64,000 nt of DNA. It comes from Luteibacter pinisoli (GTDB taxonomy: Bacteria > Pseudomonadota > Gammaproteobacteria > Xanthomonadales > Rhodanobacteraceae). The position numbers were made by a program, and so were the translations under genes. The stretch lies in assembly GCF_006385595.1 (NCBI RefSeq), contig NZ_CP041046.1, forward strand, positions 4,355,001 through 4,419,000, read 5' to 3'. The notes under the pieces are model-generated. The model was not told the DNA's origin. It was given only the letters and a program-made list of their open reading frames with translations, and made no database searches. Below, in pieces: positions 35,080-43,472 of the stretch (positions are counted from its first letter, which is position 1; every line of letters starts with the position of its first letter).

Positions 35080-35534
35080 AGCGATGCCTCCTGGTTCGCG
35101 ACGACGCCCGCGACGGATACCTCGATGGACACGTCGATGTTTCCGCGGCTGGCCTTCGAGTAAGGGCAGGTGCGGTGGGCCGTATCGACGATGGCGCGAG
35201 CGGTGGTCTCGTCGACCCCGGGCAGGCTGACGGTGAGCCGCGCCTGGAGGAAGTAACCGCCGGTACCGGTGCCGAGGTCTACTTCAGCGTCCACGGCAGT
35301 GCCCTGCGGCAGGCGCAGCCTGCGCTCGGCGGCGGCGAGGCCCATGGCACCGATGAAGCAGGCCGACCAGCCGGCGGCGAAAAGCTGCTCGGGGTTCGTG
35401 CCTTGTCCCTGCCCGCCTGGCGGTGTCAGCATGATGTCGAGGGCGCCATCGGCGCTACGTGCCCGGCCGTCGCGACCGCCGGTCGTGTGGGTCTTGCCCG
35501 TATAGAGAACGGTGTCGATCTGGCTCATGGTCAT
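35076..35534 (-). CDS. ohr: Organic hydroperoxide resistance protein (Ohr/OsmC family)
   Basis: About 150 residues from ATG 35534 (ATG 35528 is equally possible). The two catalytic Cys are visible in 'AAGWSACFIGAM' and 'RTCPYSKASRGN', with the Arg in 'GGRDGRARSADG'. Ohr reduces organic hydroperoxides using lipoylated partners. It heads the four-gene operon ohr-SDR-EHN hydrolase-Tat hydrolase. No OhrR-type MarR regulator is adjacent. GTATCG (35621-35626) and CGATAC (35659-35664) upstream are a weak candidate operator pair. Confidence 0.93.
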   Translation of the reverse strand: MTMSQIDTVLYTGKTHTTGGRDGRARSADGALDIMLTPPGGQGQGTNPEQLFAAGWSACFIGAMGLAAAERRLRLPQGTAVDAEVDLGTGTGGYFLQARLTVSLPGVDETTARAIVDTAHRTCPYSKASRGNIDVSIEVSVAGVVANQEASL

Positions 35535-35686
35535 GGGTCCGCAGTGAGGGCCGTTGCCGGCCGGTGGACACATGAGACGACGGTGGCGTATCCCCCATGT
35601 GTCGCCACGCATGCCAAAACGTATCGCAGTGTGTCGTGCGGCCGGGCCGGGTACGTTTCGATACAAAGCGGCGCCCGCACTAGGGC

Positions 35687-36967
35687 TCAGAGGACGGAGA
35701 CGCCCTTGAAAAAGTCATTGGAGATGGGCTGTCCTGGTGCCGTGTTTGGATCGGTGCAGGACCCGAGGTCAACCCACCGGAACCGAAGTGTCCCGGAGTG
35801 GACGTTGACCGTGCAATGGTGGCCTCTCGCCGCGCCATACATGGACCGTAGGGTGGTGCCATCCTTGTCGAGCGCCCATGGGCCAAGATGAACCTTGGCG
35901 AAGCTCTGGCCGAGCCGGTGGCCGCGCCGGCCCCGGTAGCTTGACCGGCCCTCGCTGGAGGTCACGGTCGCTTCAAACGTGGCCGGGGGCGCACGGTCGT
36001 AACGGACATCGGTCAGCACGAGACCGCTGCCAATCCACAGGGTCGTCAGGGCAAGATAGACGAGCCAGCGGGTGCCGCTTTCCCGCTCATCAATGCGGGT
36101 CATTCGGTCAAGAACGCTGGCGATGGGGACGGCGCAGACCACGGCGATGAGCCACACCTGCCATGCGTCGAGCAAGGTCCAGTCGAGCGCGCGCCAGACG
36201 AGCATCAAGGGACTGAGCATGAGCCCGCCCACGGTCAACTGGCCTTGGCCGTTCCGGAATAGGAGGTCAACCGCCCCATAGGTGAACCAGCAGGCCATGG
36301 CCCCGATGGGCGGCAGCGCCGCGAGGACCATAAGCAGGGCCCAATAGCCCCGGCTGCCCATGGTGTCGGGGAGCCAGGCGACGAAGCAGAGGGCAGCAGC
36401 AAGCAGATTGAGGATGACGCACCATATCTCCCAGCGGCCAGCCTTCGCCCTTCGGGCCTTTGCATCCCTCCCCCAGCGCGGATCCTGCTCCCAGCCCTTT
36501 TTCTCCTCTGCTCGAGCTTCGGCCTGGAGGTCGGGGGTCTCTGCAAGCCAGGTTTCCCGTTCAACCCGTCGGCGCACGGCATCCGGCACCACCACGCGGT
36601 CCCCTGCCTTCGTCTCGATGACAAGGTCCGTCGTCCGGGTCGCCGCCGCAGTCTGGTGGCGGTAACCCTTGACGTCTTCCCGCCGCACGCGGGTCGTGCT
36701 GAAGGGGCGGTGGATGGTTATGCCGTCCCGGTCCACCTCGACCCGGAGAAACAAGGCCCGTCCAGCGAGGAAGGCCGTTGCCAGGGTGGTGAGCCCAACA
36801 AAGGAAACGCCTGCCCAATCCCTTGGAGGACGTGCCTGAACCTCCTTGAGTAAAAACGCGAGAAAGGCGAGGGCGGCAAGGAGCACGATGGCCCAGAGCA
36901 CTCGCATCAGCGGGCTGGGAGAAATGGAGTCTACCGCGCGTCCCTTGGGTCGACGCGCCGATGTCAT
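35687..36967 (-). CDS. Membrane protein with bacterial PH-like domain
   Basis: About 426 residues from ATG 36967 (ATG 36907 is an alternative). Two membrane segments at the N-terminus ('LMRVLWAIVLLAALAFLAFL', 'FVGLTTLATAFLAGRALFL') are followed by a PH-like beta domain ('VEVDRDGITIHRPFSTTRVR', 'DVKGYRHQTA...DLVIETKAGDRVVVPD'), then about five more membrane segments and a C-terminal soluble domain with three Cys. Such membrane-bound PH domains occur in uncharacterised integral proteins. No operon partner is evident. The upstream frame extends to 37150 without convincing coding character. Confidence 0.65.
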   Translation of the reverse strand: MTSARRPKGRAVDSISPSPLMRVLWAIVLLAALAFLAFLLKEVQARPPRDWAGVSFVGLTTLATAFLAGRALFLRVEVDRDGITIHRPFSTTRVRREDVKGYRHQTAAATRTTDLVIETKAGDRVVVPDAVRRRVERETWLAETPDLQAEARAEEKKGWEQDPRWGRDAKARRAKAGRWEIWCVILNLLAAALCFVAWLPDTMGSRGYWALLMVLAALPPIGAMACWFTYGAVDLLFRNGQGQLTVGGLMLSPLMLVWRALDWTLLDAWQVWLIAVVCAVPIASVLDRMTRIDERESGTRWLVYLALTTLWIGSGLVLTDVRYDRAPPATFEATVTSSEGRSSYRGRRGHRLGQSFAKVHLGPWALDKDGTTLRSMYGAARGHHCTVNVHSGTLRFRWVDLGSCTDPNTAPGQPISNDFFKGVSVL

Positions 36968-37349
36968 CGCCGCCCCTGGCGCACTAATTCCGCCCAATGA
37001 CCCATTGCGCCCCTCCCTGGCTTTTAGTGTCGAGATTTTGGTACAGCCCGCGACGGGTCGCAAGTTCTTGCTACCGGAAAGCTGCCCTGGTCCGACCGAA
37101 ACAACCATGGGCCTGCACCAACAACGGGAATCCGTCCAAGAGGGAGGCACTCCGGTGGGGTATCAATGACCTGCCAGGTAATCGCGACGTCGCCGCCTCC
37201 TCTGTAGCCTTTAGGGTGTCCACGCCACCCAAATGTGATCGAGCAAATAGCGGATGACCCAACAAGCGATTCCCCGCCATACCGCTGATACTCCGCGACG
37301 GTGACCGACGACTTAGCTATTCCTCCCTGGTGACAACGGTTGGGACGTC
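36968..37349. other. Intergenic region, no gene seen
   Basis: About 380 bases of mixed and lower GC between the membrane-protein gene and the divergent glxA-type regulator. Short open frames here have no ribosome site and no recognisable product. It should contain the promoters of both genes, but no clear hexamer pair or palindrome stood out. Confidence 0.5.
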
Positions 37350-38312
37350 ATGAAAATAGTCATTCTCGTCGTTGATGGCGTTTTCGATTCCGGTCTATCC
37401 GTGTTGCTGGACACGTTCGCCACCGCAAACGAACTGGCGTCCGGCCTGGGGATCACGACTCCGCCCTTCAGCGTGGAGATCGTGGGAGCAGGACAAAGCG
37501 TCCGCACGGCCCTCGGCTTCACAGCCGCAGTCGAGCCAGCCAGCGGGGTTCAAAAGCCGGATTGGGTCGTCGTGCCGGCAGTCAACGTCAAGCAACCAGA
37601 CGAGTTGATTGAGACGTTGGGCCGCGAGGACGTCCGTGAAGCCATCGCGCATCTGCGCGCGTGGCACGCTAACGGCATTAACGTGGCAGGAGCCTGCGTC
37701 GGAACCTTCCTCCTGGCCGAAGCAGGCTTGCTCGATGACCAGGAAGCGACAACCTCCTGGCCGATTGCCCCGGTGTTTCGCCAACGCTATCCCAAGGTCA
37801 GGCTAGACGAGACGCGAATCATCGTCGCTGCGGGCAGTGTCGTGACGGCGGGAGCCACCATGGGCCATCTCGATCTCGCCTTCTGGCTGGTACGCCAGGC
37901 GAGCCCCGACATCGCTGCGCTTGTCGCGGGCGTCATGCTCATCGACAAGCGGCCGACCCAATCGAAGTACATCAAGCCCGAGCTCCTCGCTCGTGCCGAC
38001 CCACTGGTGGAACGTTTTGAGCGATGGGCTCGCGGACACCTTGCGACGGGATTCTCGCTCCAGGACGCGGCGAGTGCACTGGCCGTTACGCCTCGCACAC
38101 TGCAGCGCCGAACCGGGGCGGTGCTCGGAAAGTCGCCGCTCGCCTTTTTCCAGGACTTGCGTGTGGCGCGTGCGCAGCACCTTGTGTCCATGGGCCAGGA
38201 TATCGAGTCCATCGCCACCGAGGTCGGCTATGCAGAATCCGCGACCTTGAGGAGTTTGCTGCGACGTCGAACCGGACGGACCGTGCGCGAACTACGTGCC
38301 GAACTCCAATAG
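37350..38312 (+). CDS. GlxA-type AraC-family transcriptional regulator
   Basis: A 320-residue regulator: an N-terminal DJ-1/PfpI amidase-like domain ('MKIVILVVDGVFDSGLSVLL', nucleophile-elbow Cys in 'NVAGACVGTFLLAEAGLLD') and a C-terminal AraC DNA-binding domain with two helix-turn-helix motifs ('GFSLQDAASALAVTPRTLQRR', 'DIESIATEVGYAESATLRS'). Such proteins sense small metabolites and often control nearby detoxification genes. The genes downstream on the same strand (YCII-like, DUF1330) are plausible targets. Confidence 0.92.
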   Translation: MKIVILVVDGVFDSGLSVLLDTFATANELASGLGITTPPFSVEIVGAGQSVRTALGFTAAVEPASGVQKPDWVVVPAVNVKQPDELIETLGREDVREAIAHLRAWHANGINVAGACVGTFLLAEAGLLDDQEATTSWPIAPVFRQRYPKVRLDETRIIVAAGSVVTAGATMGHLDLAFWLVRQASPDIAALVAGVMLIDKRPTQSKYIKPELLARADPLVERFERWARGHLATGFSLQDAASALAVTPRTLQRRTGAVLGKSPLAFFQDLRVARAQHLVSMGQDIESIATEVGYAESATLRSLLRRRTGRTVRELRAELQ

Positions 38313-38447
38313 AACGCCCCTGGATGTCGGTCGAAAAAATTGTCGTAAATGATCCGACGAATGTCTTGAACGACGATAGTTCCGATGAGGCGTGCTGCGT
38401 ACATTGTGCTTGTCGATTCCGACAGCAAACCCCTACGGAGACAGCAC

Positions 38448-38732
38448 ATGAAAGTTTTGGCCATCGGTACGTTGAAGCCTTTCACTGAAGAACAGGGCAA
38501 GCGGATCTTCCCGCACGAAGTGCCCGCCACCCTCCAGCTCTACCTGGACGGAAAGATCGAACAGCACTGGCTGCGTGACGAAATGAAGGGCGCGGTATTC
38601 CTTCTGAACGTCGAGTCCCTGGACGAAGCCAAGAAACTCATTGGTGATCTTCCCCTTACCAAGGAGAAGCTCCACTCGTTCGATTACCTGCCTGTCGGTC
38701 CGCTGCTTCCTCTCGGCATGCTCATCAGCTAA
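38448..38732 (+). CDS. Small YCII/muconolactone-isomerase-like protein
   Basis: A 94-residue protein of the dimeric alpha-beta barrel type: 'MKVLAIGTLKP', 'VPATLQLYLDGKIEQHWLRD', 'GAVFLLNVESLDEAKKLIGDLPL' and 'YLPVGPLLPLGMLI'. The ATG at 38448 has GGAG at 38437-38440. Members of this fold act as small isomerases, dehydrochlorinases or have no known activity; none is assigned here. An upstream in-frame ATG at 38385 would add 21 non-conserved residues. Confidence 0.8.
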   Translation: MKVLAIGTLKPFTEEQGKRIFPHEVPATLQLYLDGKIEQHWLRDEMKGAVFLLNVESLDEAKKLIGDLPLTKEKLHSFDYLPVGPLLPLGMLIS

Positions 38733-38796
38733 GTCAGCGATCTTCGATCTTTCCGCCCCGCAAACATTGAACCCACTTAAAGACATGAGGTGATTT

Positions 38797-39096
38797 ATGA
38801 GTGCTTATGTGATCTTCGTCGTGCACAGCGCTCACGACAAGGCATTGCTCCAGAAGTATCGCGATGAAGCGATCCCGGTCGTCAAGAGCCAGGGCGTGAA
38901 GTTCTTTGCCGGCCCCGTGATCGTCGATGCGATGGAAAACGGTCCCGTGGACTCCAGCGTCGTGCTTGAGTTCCCGACCGTCGAAGAAGCGAAGGCCTGG
39001 TACAAGTCCGCTGAATACGGCCCCCTCAAGGCGATGCGCCAGGCCGCGGCCACGAGCACCGTGTTCATCGTGGAGTCGTGGCCCGAAGGGCTCTAA
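38797..39096 (+). CDS. DUF1330 domain protein
   Basis: A 99-residue ferredoxin-like-fold protein: 'AYVIFVVHSAHDKALLQKYRD', 'GVKFFAGPVIVDAMENG', 'VVLEFPTVEEAKAWYKSAEY' and 'STVFIVESWPEGL' match DUF1330. Function unknown; the fold resembles antibiotic-biosynthesis monooxygenases. It follows the YCII-like gene by 64 bases and is probably in the same transcript, making a pair of small alpha-beta barrel proteins downstream of a GlxA-type regulator. Confidence 0.88.
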   Translation: MSAYVIFVVHSAHDKALLQKYRDEAIPVVKSQGVKFFAGPVIVDAMENGPVDSSVVLEFPTVEEAKAWYKSAEYGPLKAMRQAAATSTVFIVESWPEGL

Positions 39097-39299
39097 CGTC
39101 AGGTGCGACCGACATGGCGGTCGTCATGTCCCAGCTCGGCTTTAGCTGATCGGCAGCATGGCTACGGCGCTCACCTGGGGCGCCGTAGCGCGCTACGAAC
39201 CGCGCTTCCGGGAACGGGAACGCAGGCCAGAACCCAAAGGCGACTGACCGAAAGGTCCGCCCGATTCCCCTTTTTTGGGACGGCCGCGCATAACGAACG

Positions 39300-39674
39300 A
39301 TGACCAAGCCCACCCCGACGATTCTCATCCTCGACCCTCACCGTGAGCTGGCCGAGATGGCGGGCGAGGTCCTCATTTCCCGGGGTTTCGAAGTAGCCGT
39401 TGCCGAGCACTTCGAGGCAGCCGTTTCTACACTCGAAGCGGCTCCCACCATTCGCGTGGCGGTCTGTCACGCGACGCTGCCATCTGACGCAAGGGGCAAC
39501 GCTGTCCCCATCCTTCACACGCTGGCTGAGAGGGAAGACATTGCCTTGGTGGTCATATCCTCACGTCCTTTCGAGGAAGTGCCCGGGATTCCCTCCAGGG
39601 CGGTCTTGCTTGCCAAGCCGTTCGGTGCGCGCGAGCTGCTTGATGCGATCACTGAAGCAAGCCATCGTGGATAG
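39300..39674 (+). CDS. Stand-alone receiver-like protein lacking the phospho-acceptor Asp
   Basis: A 124-residue single-domain response-regulator fold. The Lys of the active site is kept ('VLLAKPFGARELLDAITEA'), and the N-terminal acidic cluster is reduced to 'ILILDPHRELAE'. The position of the phospho-acceptor Asp is His-57 ('VAVCHATLPS'), so normal phosphorylation is unlikely. It may act as a phosphorylation-independent protein-interaction module, or be decaying. No kinase or output-domain gene is adjacent. Confidence 0.7.
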   Translation: MTKPTPTILILDPHRELAEMAGEVLISRGFEVAVAEHFEAAVSTLEAAPTIRVAVCHATLPSDARGNAVPILHTLAEREDIALVVISSRPFEEVPGIPSRAVLLAKPFGARELLDAITEASHRG

Positions 39675-39707
39675 GGTGAACTAGACAGCTCTACCGGGAC
39701 GTCACCA

Positions 39708-39863
39708 TCACTTTTTACGGTTCCTGCGCCACTCGAGGCGAACGTCTCGGGAGTCTTCGCCCACCAGCGTGACATCCCGCATCAGATCCCGATCGGTGAC
39801 GCCCCAGACCCTCGTCCAGTAGTTAATGCTCGTTGGCTGGTGATATCGACTCGCAGATGGCAA
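39708..39863 (-). pseudogene. DUF3606-like short or frameshifted coding sequence
   Basis: A 51-codon frame (TTG start at 39863, TGA at 39708) reads 'INYWTRVWGVTDRDLMRDV' and 'TLVGEDSRDVRLEWRR', the pattern of DUF3606 (YW...GV...L...V..VG....VR). The TTG immediately follows a stop and has no ribosome site. A second frame at 39782-39991 on the same strand (MVRMDWHSS...) overlaps its 5' part and could be the true N-terminus joined by a frameshift. I therefore regard it as a broken or marginal gene. Confidence 0.45.
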
Positions 39864-40046
39864 TCAGGAGCTGGTGGTCCGTGCCTTTTGAACATCAGAC
39901 GCTCCCAGGATTCAATTGCCTTTTGGGCCACGGCCGACGGCAGATTTCGGATTTCATGGACGTGGGAGCTATGCCAATCCATCCTGACCAAGCCAGACTT
40001 TCCGGGACATAACCGCGGCTATACATCGCCGGATTTCAGGGCATGG

Positions 40047-40919
40047 TCAAAGATCTACCGAGGCATACCGCTCGACCATCAAATCGATCAGCACTCGCAC
40101 TTTTCTTGGCGTGTGCTGACTTTGTGGTCGCACCACGAAAATGCCAACGTCGGGAAGCGTGTAGCGGGTCATGATCGGTAGCAGCCTGCCGTCCTGGACG
40201 TAGGGATCGGCGATCATCGCTCCCATCGCCACAATGCCCAAACCCGCTGCCGCAGCTTCCGTAAGTACGTATGCATTGTCTGCCATGAAGCGTCCCTGCG
40301 GGTTTACCGTGAAGCTCTGGGTTCCGTCACTGAAAACCCAGCTATTCGTGCCGGCCGTGATCGCCGCGTGCTTGAGTATGTCACCCGGATACTCAGGCGC
40401 GCCGTTTTCCGCAATGTATTCGGGACTTGCATAGAGGCGCATAGGGAGCGACCCGATCTTCCGGGCAACGAGGTTCGAATCAGGCATATAGCCGACGCGG
40501 ATGGCGCAGTCAAAACCCTCGGCGACGAGATCGACATACTGATCCGAAAACCTTGTGTGAATACTTAGAGCCGGATGCCGCCGGGCAAATTCCGCAAGCG
40601 CAGATGCGAAGTACGTGCCGACAGAAGCTGGACCGGCGATCCGGAGCAATCCTCGGATATCGCCGTTAGGAGACATTTCATCGCGTGCCGCGTCGATCCG
40701 TGCGCAGATGTCTGCCGCCTGGTCCCGGAATGACATGCCCGCTTCAGTCAGGACTGCGCCGCGGGTGGTCCGCGAAATCAACTCTGCACCCAGCTCCTCT
40801 TCGAGTCTCAGGAGGCGCCGACTGACGATCGACTTTGCAAGGCCCAGGCGCCGGGCCGCGGAGTTTATTCCGCCTGCATCGGCCACCTCGACGAATATCC
40901 GAAGATCCTCGATTTCCAT
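40047..40919 (-). CDS. LysR-family transcriptional regulator
   Basis: A 290-residue LysR regulator: winged helix-turn-helix at 1-60 ('EDLRIFVEVADAGGINSAARR', 'LGLAKSIVSRRLLRLEEELG') and a periplasmic-binding-protein-like effector domain ('LLRIAGPASVGTYFASALAEF' onward). It is transcribed divergently from the five-gene redox operon starting at 41191 and is very probably its regulator. The 271-base spacer holds nested inverted repeats suited to LysR binding. Confidence 0.93.
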   Translation of the reverse strand: MEIEDLRIFVEVADAGGINSAARRLGLAKSIVSRRLLRLEEELGAELISRTTRGAVLTEAGMSFRDQAADICARIDAARDEMSPNGDIRGLLRIAGPASVGTYFASALAEFARRHPALSIHTRFSDQYVDLVAEGFDCAIRVGYMPDSNLVARKIGSLPMRLYASPEYIAENGAPEYPGDILKHAAITAGTNSWVFSDGTQSFTVNPQGRFMADNAYVLTEAAAAGLGIVAMGAMIADPYVQDGRLLPIMTRYTLPDVGIFVVRPQSQHTPRKVRVLIDLMVERYASVDL

Positions 40920-40968
40920 GGTCCCCCTCGTCTCCGTGACGGCCTCCCAAGGCCGGACGGCGTTCTGG

Positions 40969-41071
40969 TTTCAGGAACACAGGGTAGCATTTCACTGGCG
41001 GGTGGTAGGACGAGATGACGGATCGCCATCATTCGGCAGTTTTGGGCGGCGCCGCCAAGGTGTTCCTGAAA
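40969..41071. promoter_or_regulatory. Nested inverted repeats in the LysR/redox-operon spacer
   Basis: A perfect 12-bp inverted repeat, TTTCAGGAACAC (40969-40980) and GTGTTCCTGAAA (41060-41071), flanks an interrupted palindrome GATGACGGATCGCCATC (41014-41030). The centres of the outer and inner symmetries nearly coincide (41020 and 41022). This geometry is consistent with multiple regulator-binding sites with a DNA loop, as LysR proteins often use, but it is read from symmetry only. Confidence 0.5.
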
Positions 41072-41190
41072 GCGCACCCCCGCAGAACGGTCTCGCTATC
41101 TAGTGGCGGGCCTTCAACTGCGTCACATTGACTTCGCCGACAACGAGATTGCTCCGGGCAATCTTCCCCAAATGAGCGAAGGAAAATCTG

Positions 41191-41811
41191 ATGTCAACCG
41201 CCGCCGCCAAACCTAAGATCGCCCTCATTATCGGATCAACGCGCGCCGCACGCTTTGCCGACGTTCCTGCGCAATGGATGCTCAAGCAGGCCCAGGCCCG
41301 CGAGGATATGGATGTCCAGCTGCTCGACCTCCGTGATTTCAGCCTGCCCTTCTTCGATGAGGTCGCATCGAGCGCGTGGGTGCCGAGTCAGAGCCCGGAA
41401 GCCGTGCGCTGGCAGCAAACGCTCGCCGGATTCGACGGCTTCATTTTCGTCGTCGCTGAGTACAACCATTCCCTGACCGCTTCTCTGAAGAATGCGCTAG
41501 ATCATGCTTACACGGAGTGGAGCCACAAGCCCTTCACCGCCATTGGCTATGGCGGCGTCGGTGCGGCCCGCGCCATCGAACACCTGCGCTTGATTGGGAT
41601 CGAGATGCACATGGTTTCGACCCACGCCGCCGTGCACATCGGTGGCAGCGACTTCTTCACGATCTTTCCCGCTGTCGGGAACCAGCCCATTGAGACGATC
41701 GAACAGAATCTGCTCCCCGCGGCGACCACGGCGCTTGATGAGCTGGTTTGGTGGGCCAAGGCCACCATGGCCGCCCGTGCCGGGACAGCAGCCCGTACCG
41801 AAGCGGCCTGA
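41191..41811 (+). CDS. NADPH-dependent FMN reductase family protein
   Basis: A 206-residue flavodoxin-fold reductase: 'IALIIGSTRAARFADVPAQW' is the FMN phosphate loop, 'FVVAEYNHSLTASLKNALDHAY' the conserved flavin-contact block, and 'GYGGVGAARAIEHLR' the third. Members reduce FMN, quinones, azo dyes or chromate with NAD(P)H. AAGGAAA precedes the start. First gene of the LysR-linked operon with pirin, an NADP-binding reductase, an OYE and an ABM protein. Confidence 0.93.
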   Translation: MSTAAAKPKIALIIGSTRAARFADVPAQWMLKQAQAREDMDVQLLDLRDFSLPFFDEVASSAWVPSQSPEAVRWQQTLAGFDGFIFVVAEYNHSLTASLKNALDHAYTEWSHKPFTAIGYGGVGAARAIEHLRLIGIEMHMVSTHAAVHIGGSDFFTIFPAVGNQPIETIEQNLLPAATTALDELVWWAKATMAARAGTAARTEAA

Positions 41812-41883
41812 CTCACACCGATCGGTCTTAATCGCAACACCATGCGTGGCGGCAGCGGAACGCTGCCCCAAAGGAGAACGTTT

Positions 41884-42759
41884 GTGTCCACAGTTGCCGT
41901 TACCCGCGATGTCATCTATCGAACGCGCGGTCGGGGGCACGGGGAGGTGTTCCGACTCGTAAGCCCCAGCGGTCTGGGCGAACAGCTCAAGCCCTTTGTG
42001 TTTCTTGACAGCTTCGGCGGCGTCATGAGCGAATTCGCCGCCGCTGGTGGGATGCATCCCCATTCCGGCATAGGGACCGTCACCGTGTTCACCCGTGGCG
42101 ACGTCCACTTCGACGATCCCGACGCGGGATCGGGCTATATCGGCTACGGTGGCGTTGAATGGATGCGCGCTGGTGCCGGCGTCTGGCACGGCAAGGAGCT
42201 GTCTTCCGGCAGGTCTGAGCGGATCCACGGCTTCCAGCTCTGGCTGGCTCTGCCGGCCGAGCTGGAGCTCGCACCGGTCGACAGCCAGTACATCGAGGCC
42301 TCCGACATGCACCAGGTCGGCCCGGCCCACGTGATCGTCGGGACGCATGGCGGCGTCACGAGCCCGATCAGGGCTCCGGATGGGGTGAACTATCTCCTCG
42401 TGACACTCGCGCCCGGTCAGCTCTGGAATTACACGCCCCCCGCCGGACACACCATCGGTTGGCTAGCCCTCTCCAGGGGCAGCCTGTCCGGCTCTGCCAA
42501 GGCCTCAAATGGTGAGTTGCTCGTCTTTTCGGAAGACGACGGCGTGATCGCGCTGCAAGGTGGCTCCGAAGGAGCGACCTTCGTTCTGGGCTCGGCCATA
42601 CCGCACCCACACGATCTGCACCTGGGCTACTACTCGGTGCACGCGACTGCCGAAGGACTGGTGACCGGCGAACGCAACATCGCAGAGCTCAAAGAACAGC
42701 TTTTTTCGCTTGGAAACCGCCAGCGCGTGTCTGGGTCCACCCCGATCTACCGCGGCTGA
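41884..42759 (+). CDS. Pirin family protein
   Basis: About 291 residues from GTG 41884, which has AAGGAG 7 bases upstream (an in-frame ATG at 41842 lacks one). The cupin metal site is present in 'GGMHPHSGIGTVTVFTRGDV' (pirin HPHxGxxTVT motif) with 'WMRAGAGVWHGKE' and 'GFQLWLALP'. Pirins bind Fe; some act as quercetin dioxygenases or redox sensors. Second gene of the redox operon. Confidence 0.93.
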   Translation: MSTVAVTRDVIYRTRGRGHGEVFRLVSPSGLGEQLKPFVFLDSFGGVMSEFAAAGGMHPHSGIGTVTVFTRGDVHFDDPDAGSGYIGYGGVEWMRAGAGVWHGKELSSGRSERIHGFQLWLALPAELELAPVDSQYIEASDMHQVGPAHVIVGTHGGVTSPIRAPDGVNYLLVTLAPGQLWNYTPPAGHTIGWLALSRGSLSGSAKASNGELLVFSEDDGVIALQGGSEGATFVLGSAIPHPHDLHLGYYSVHATAEGLVTGERNIAELKEQLFSLGNRQRVSGSTPIYRG

Positions 42760-42777
42760 ATGAATCCGGAGAGATGC

Positions 42778-43389
42778 ATGCTTTCGATAGGAATTATGGG
42801 TGCCGGCATGATTGGCGGTGCCATTGCGCAGCGCCTTGGCGCCAAAGGCATTGCTGCGACGATCGCCAATAGCCGCGGCCCCGAAACCCTCAAAGATCTT
42901 GTTACCAAAGCCGGGCCGTCGATCACCGCAGGCACCCGTGAGCAAGCGGCTGCCAAGGATATTGTCTTCGTGTCAGTGAAATGGCCCGCGCTCCAGGGGG
43001 CACTCGCCGGGCTCGATTGGAACGGTCGCATCTTGATCGACACCAACAACAACATGCAAAAGCCTCCACTACCGCCGATCGATATTGGGGGACGTGCATC
43101 CACTTCGATCGTCCAGGAGTGGGCGCCTGGGGCGCGCGTGGTGAAGGCGTTCAACCATCACTTTTTCATGAATCTCGAAAAATCCCCCGACGCTGATGGC
43201 GGGCGGCGCGTCCTGTTCTACGCGGGCGACGACGAGGGTGCGAAGGCCGAGGTCGCAAGCCTTATCGACCAACTCGGTTTCTTCGGACTGGACCTGGGCG
43301 ATGTGGAGCATGGCAGCCGCCTGTTCCAGTCCCCCGGCGGGCCGCTCATCGCCCATGACTTCGTCAAGGTCGCCAGCCCGCTCCCGTAA
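42778..43389 (+). CDS. NADP-binding reductase (F420-dependent NADP reductase/ProC-like fold)
   Basis: About 203 residues from ATG 42778 (ribosome site CCGGAGAG); an ATG at 42760 directly after the pirin stop is an alternative. The Rossmann motif is 'IGIMGAGMIGGAIAQRLGAKG', followed by 'IVFVSVKWPALQGAL', 'ILIDTNNNM', 'VVKAFNHHFF' and 'FYAGDDEGAKAEVASLI', matching the NADPH-dependent F420 reductase-like group. Gammaproteobacteria generally lack F420, so the true substrate is probably a different flavin or carbonyl. Third gene of the redox operon. Confidence 0.88.
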   Translation: MLSIGIMGAGMIGGAIAQRLGAKGIAATIANSRGPETLKDLVTKAGPSITAGTREQAAAKDIVFVSVKWPALQGALAGLDWNGRILIDTNNNMQKPPLPPIDIGGRASTSIVQEWAPGARVVKAFNHHFFMNLEKSPDADGGRRVLFYAGDDEGAKAEVASLIDQLGFFGLDLGDVEHGSRLFQSPGGPLIAHDFVKVASPLP

Positions 43390-43472
43390 CGACGTGACCA
43401 TTGCTGCGCCACCGCGCGCCTGGCGTTTCCCGTTGCGGAAAGCAAACGCCGGCCTTTCTTGAACACTAGAAG

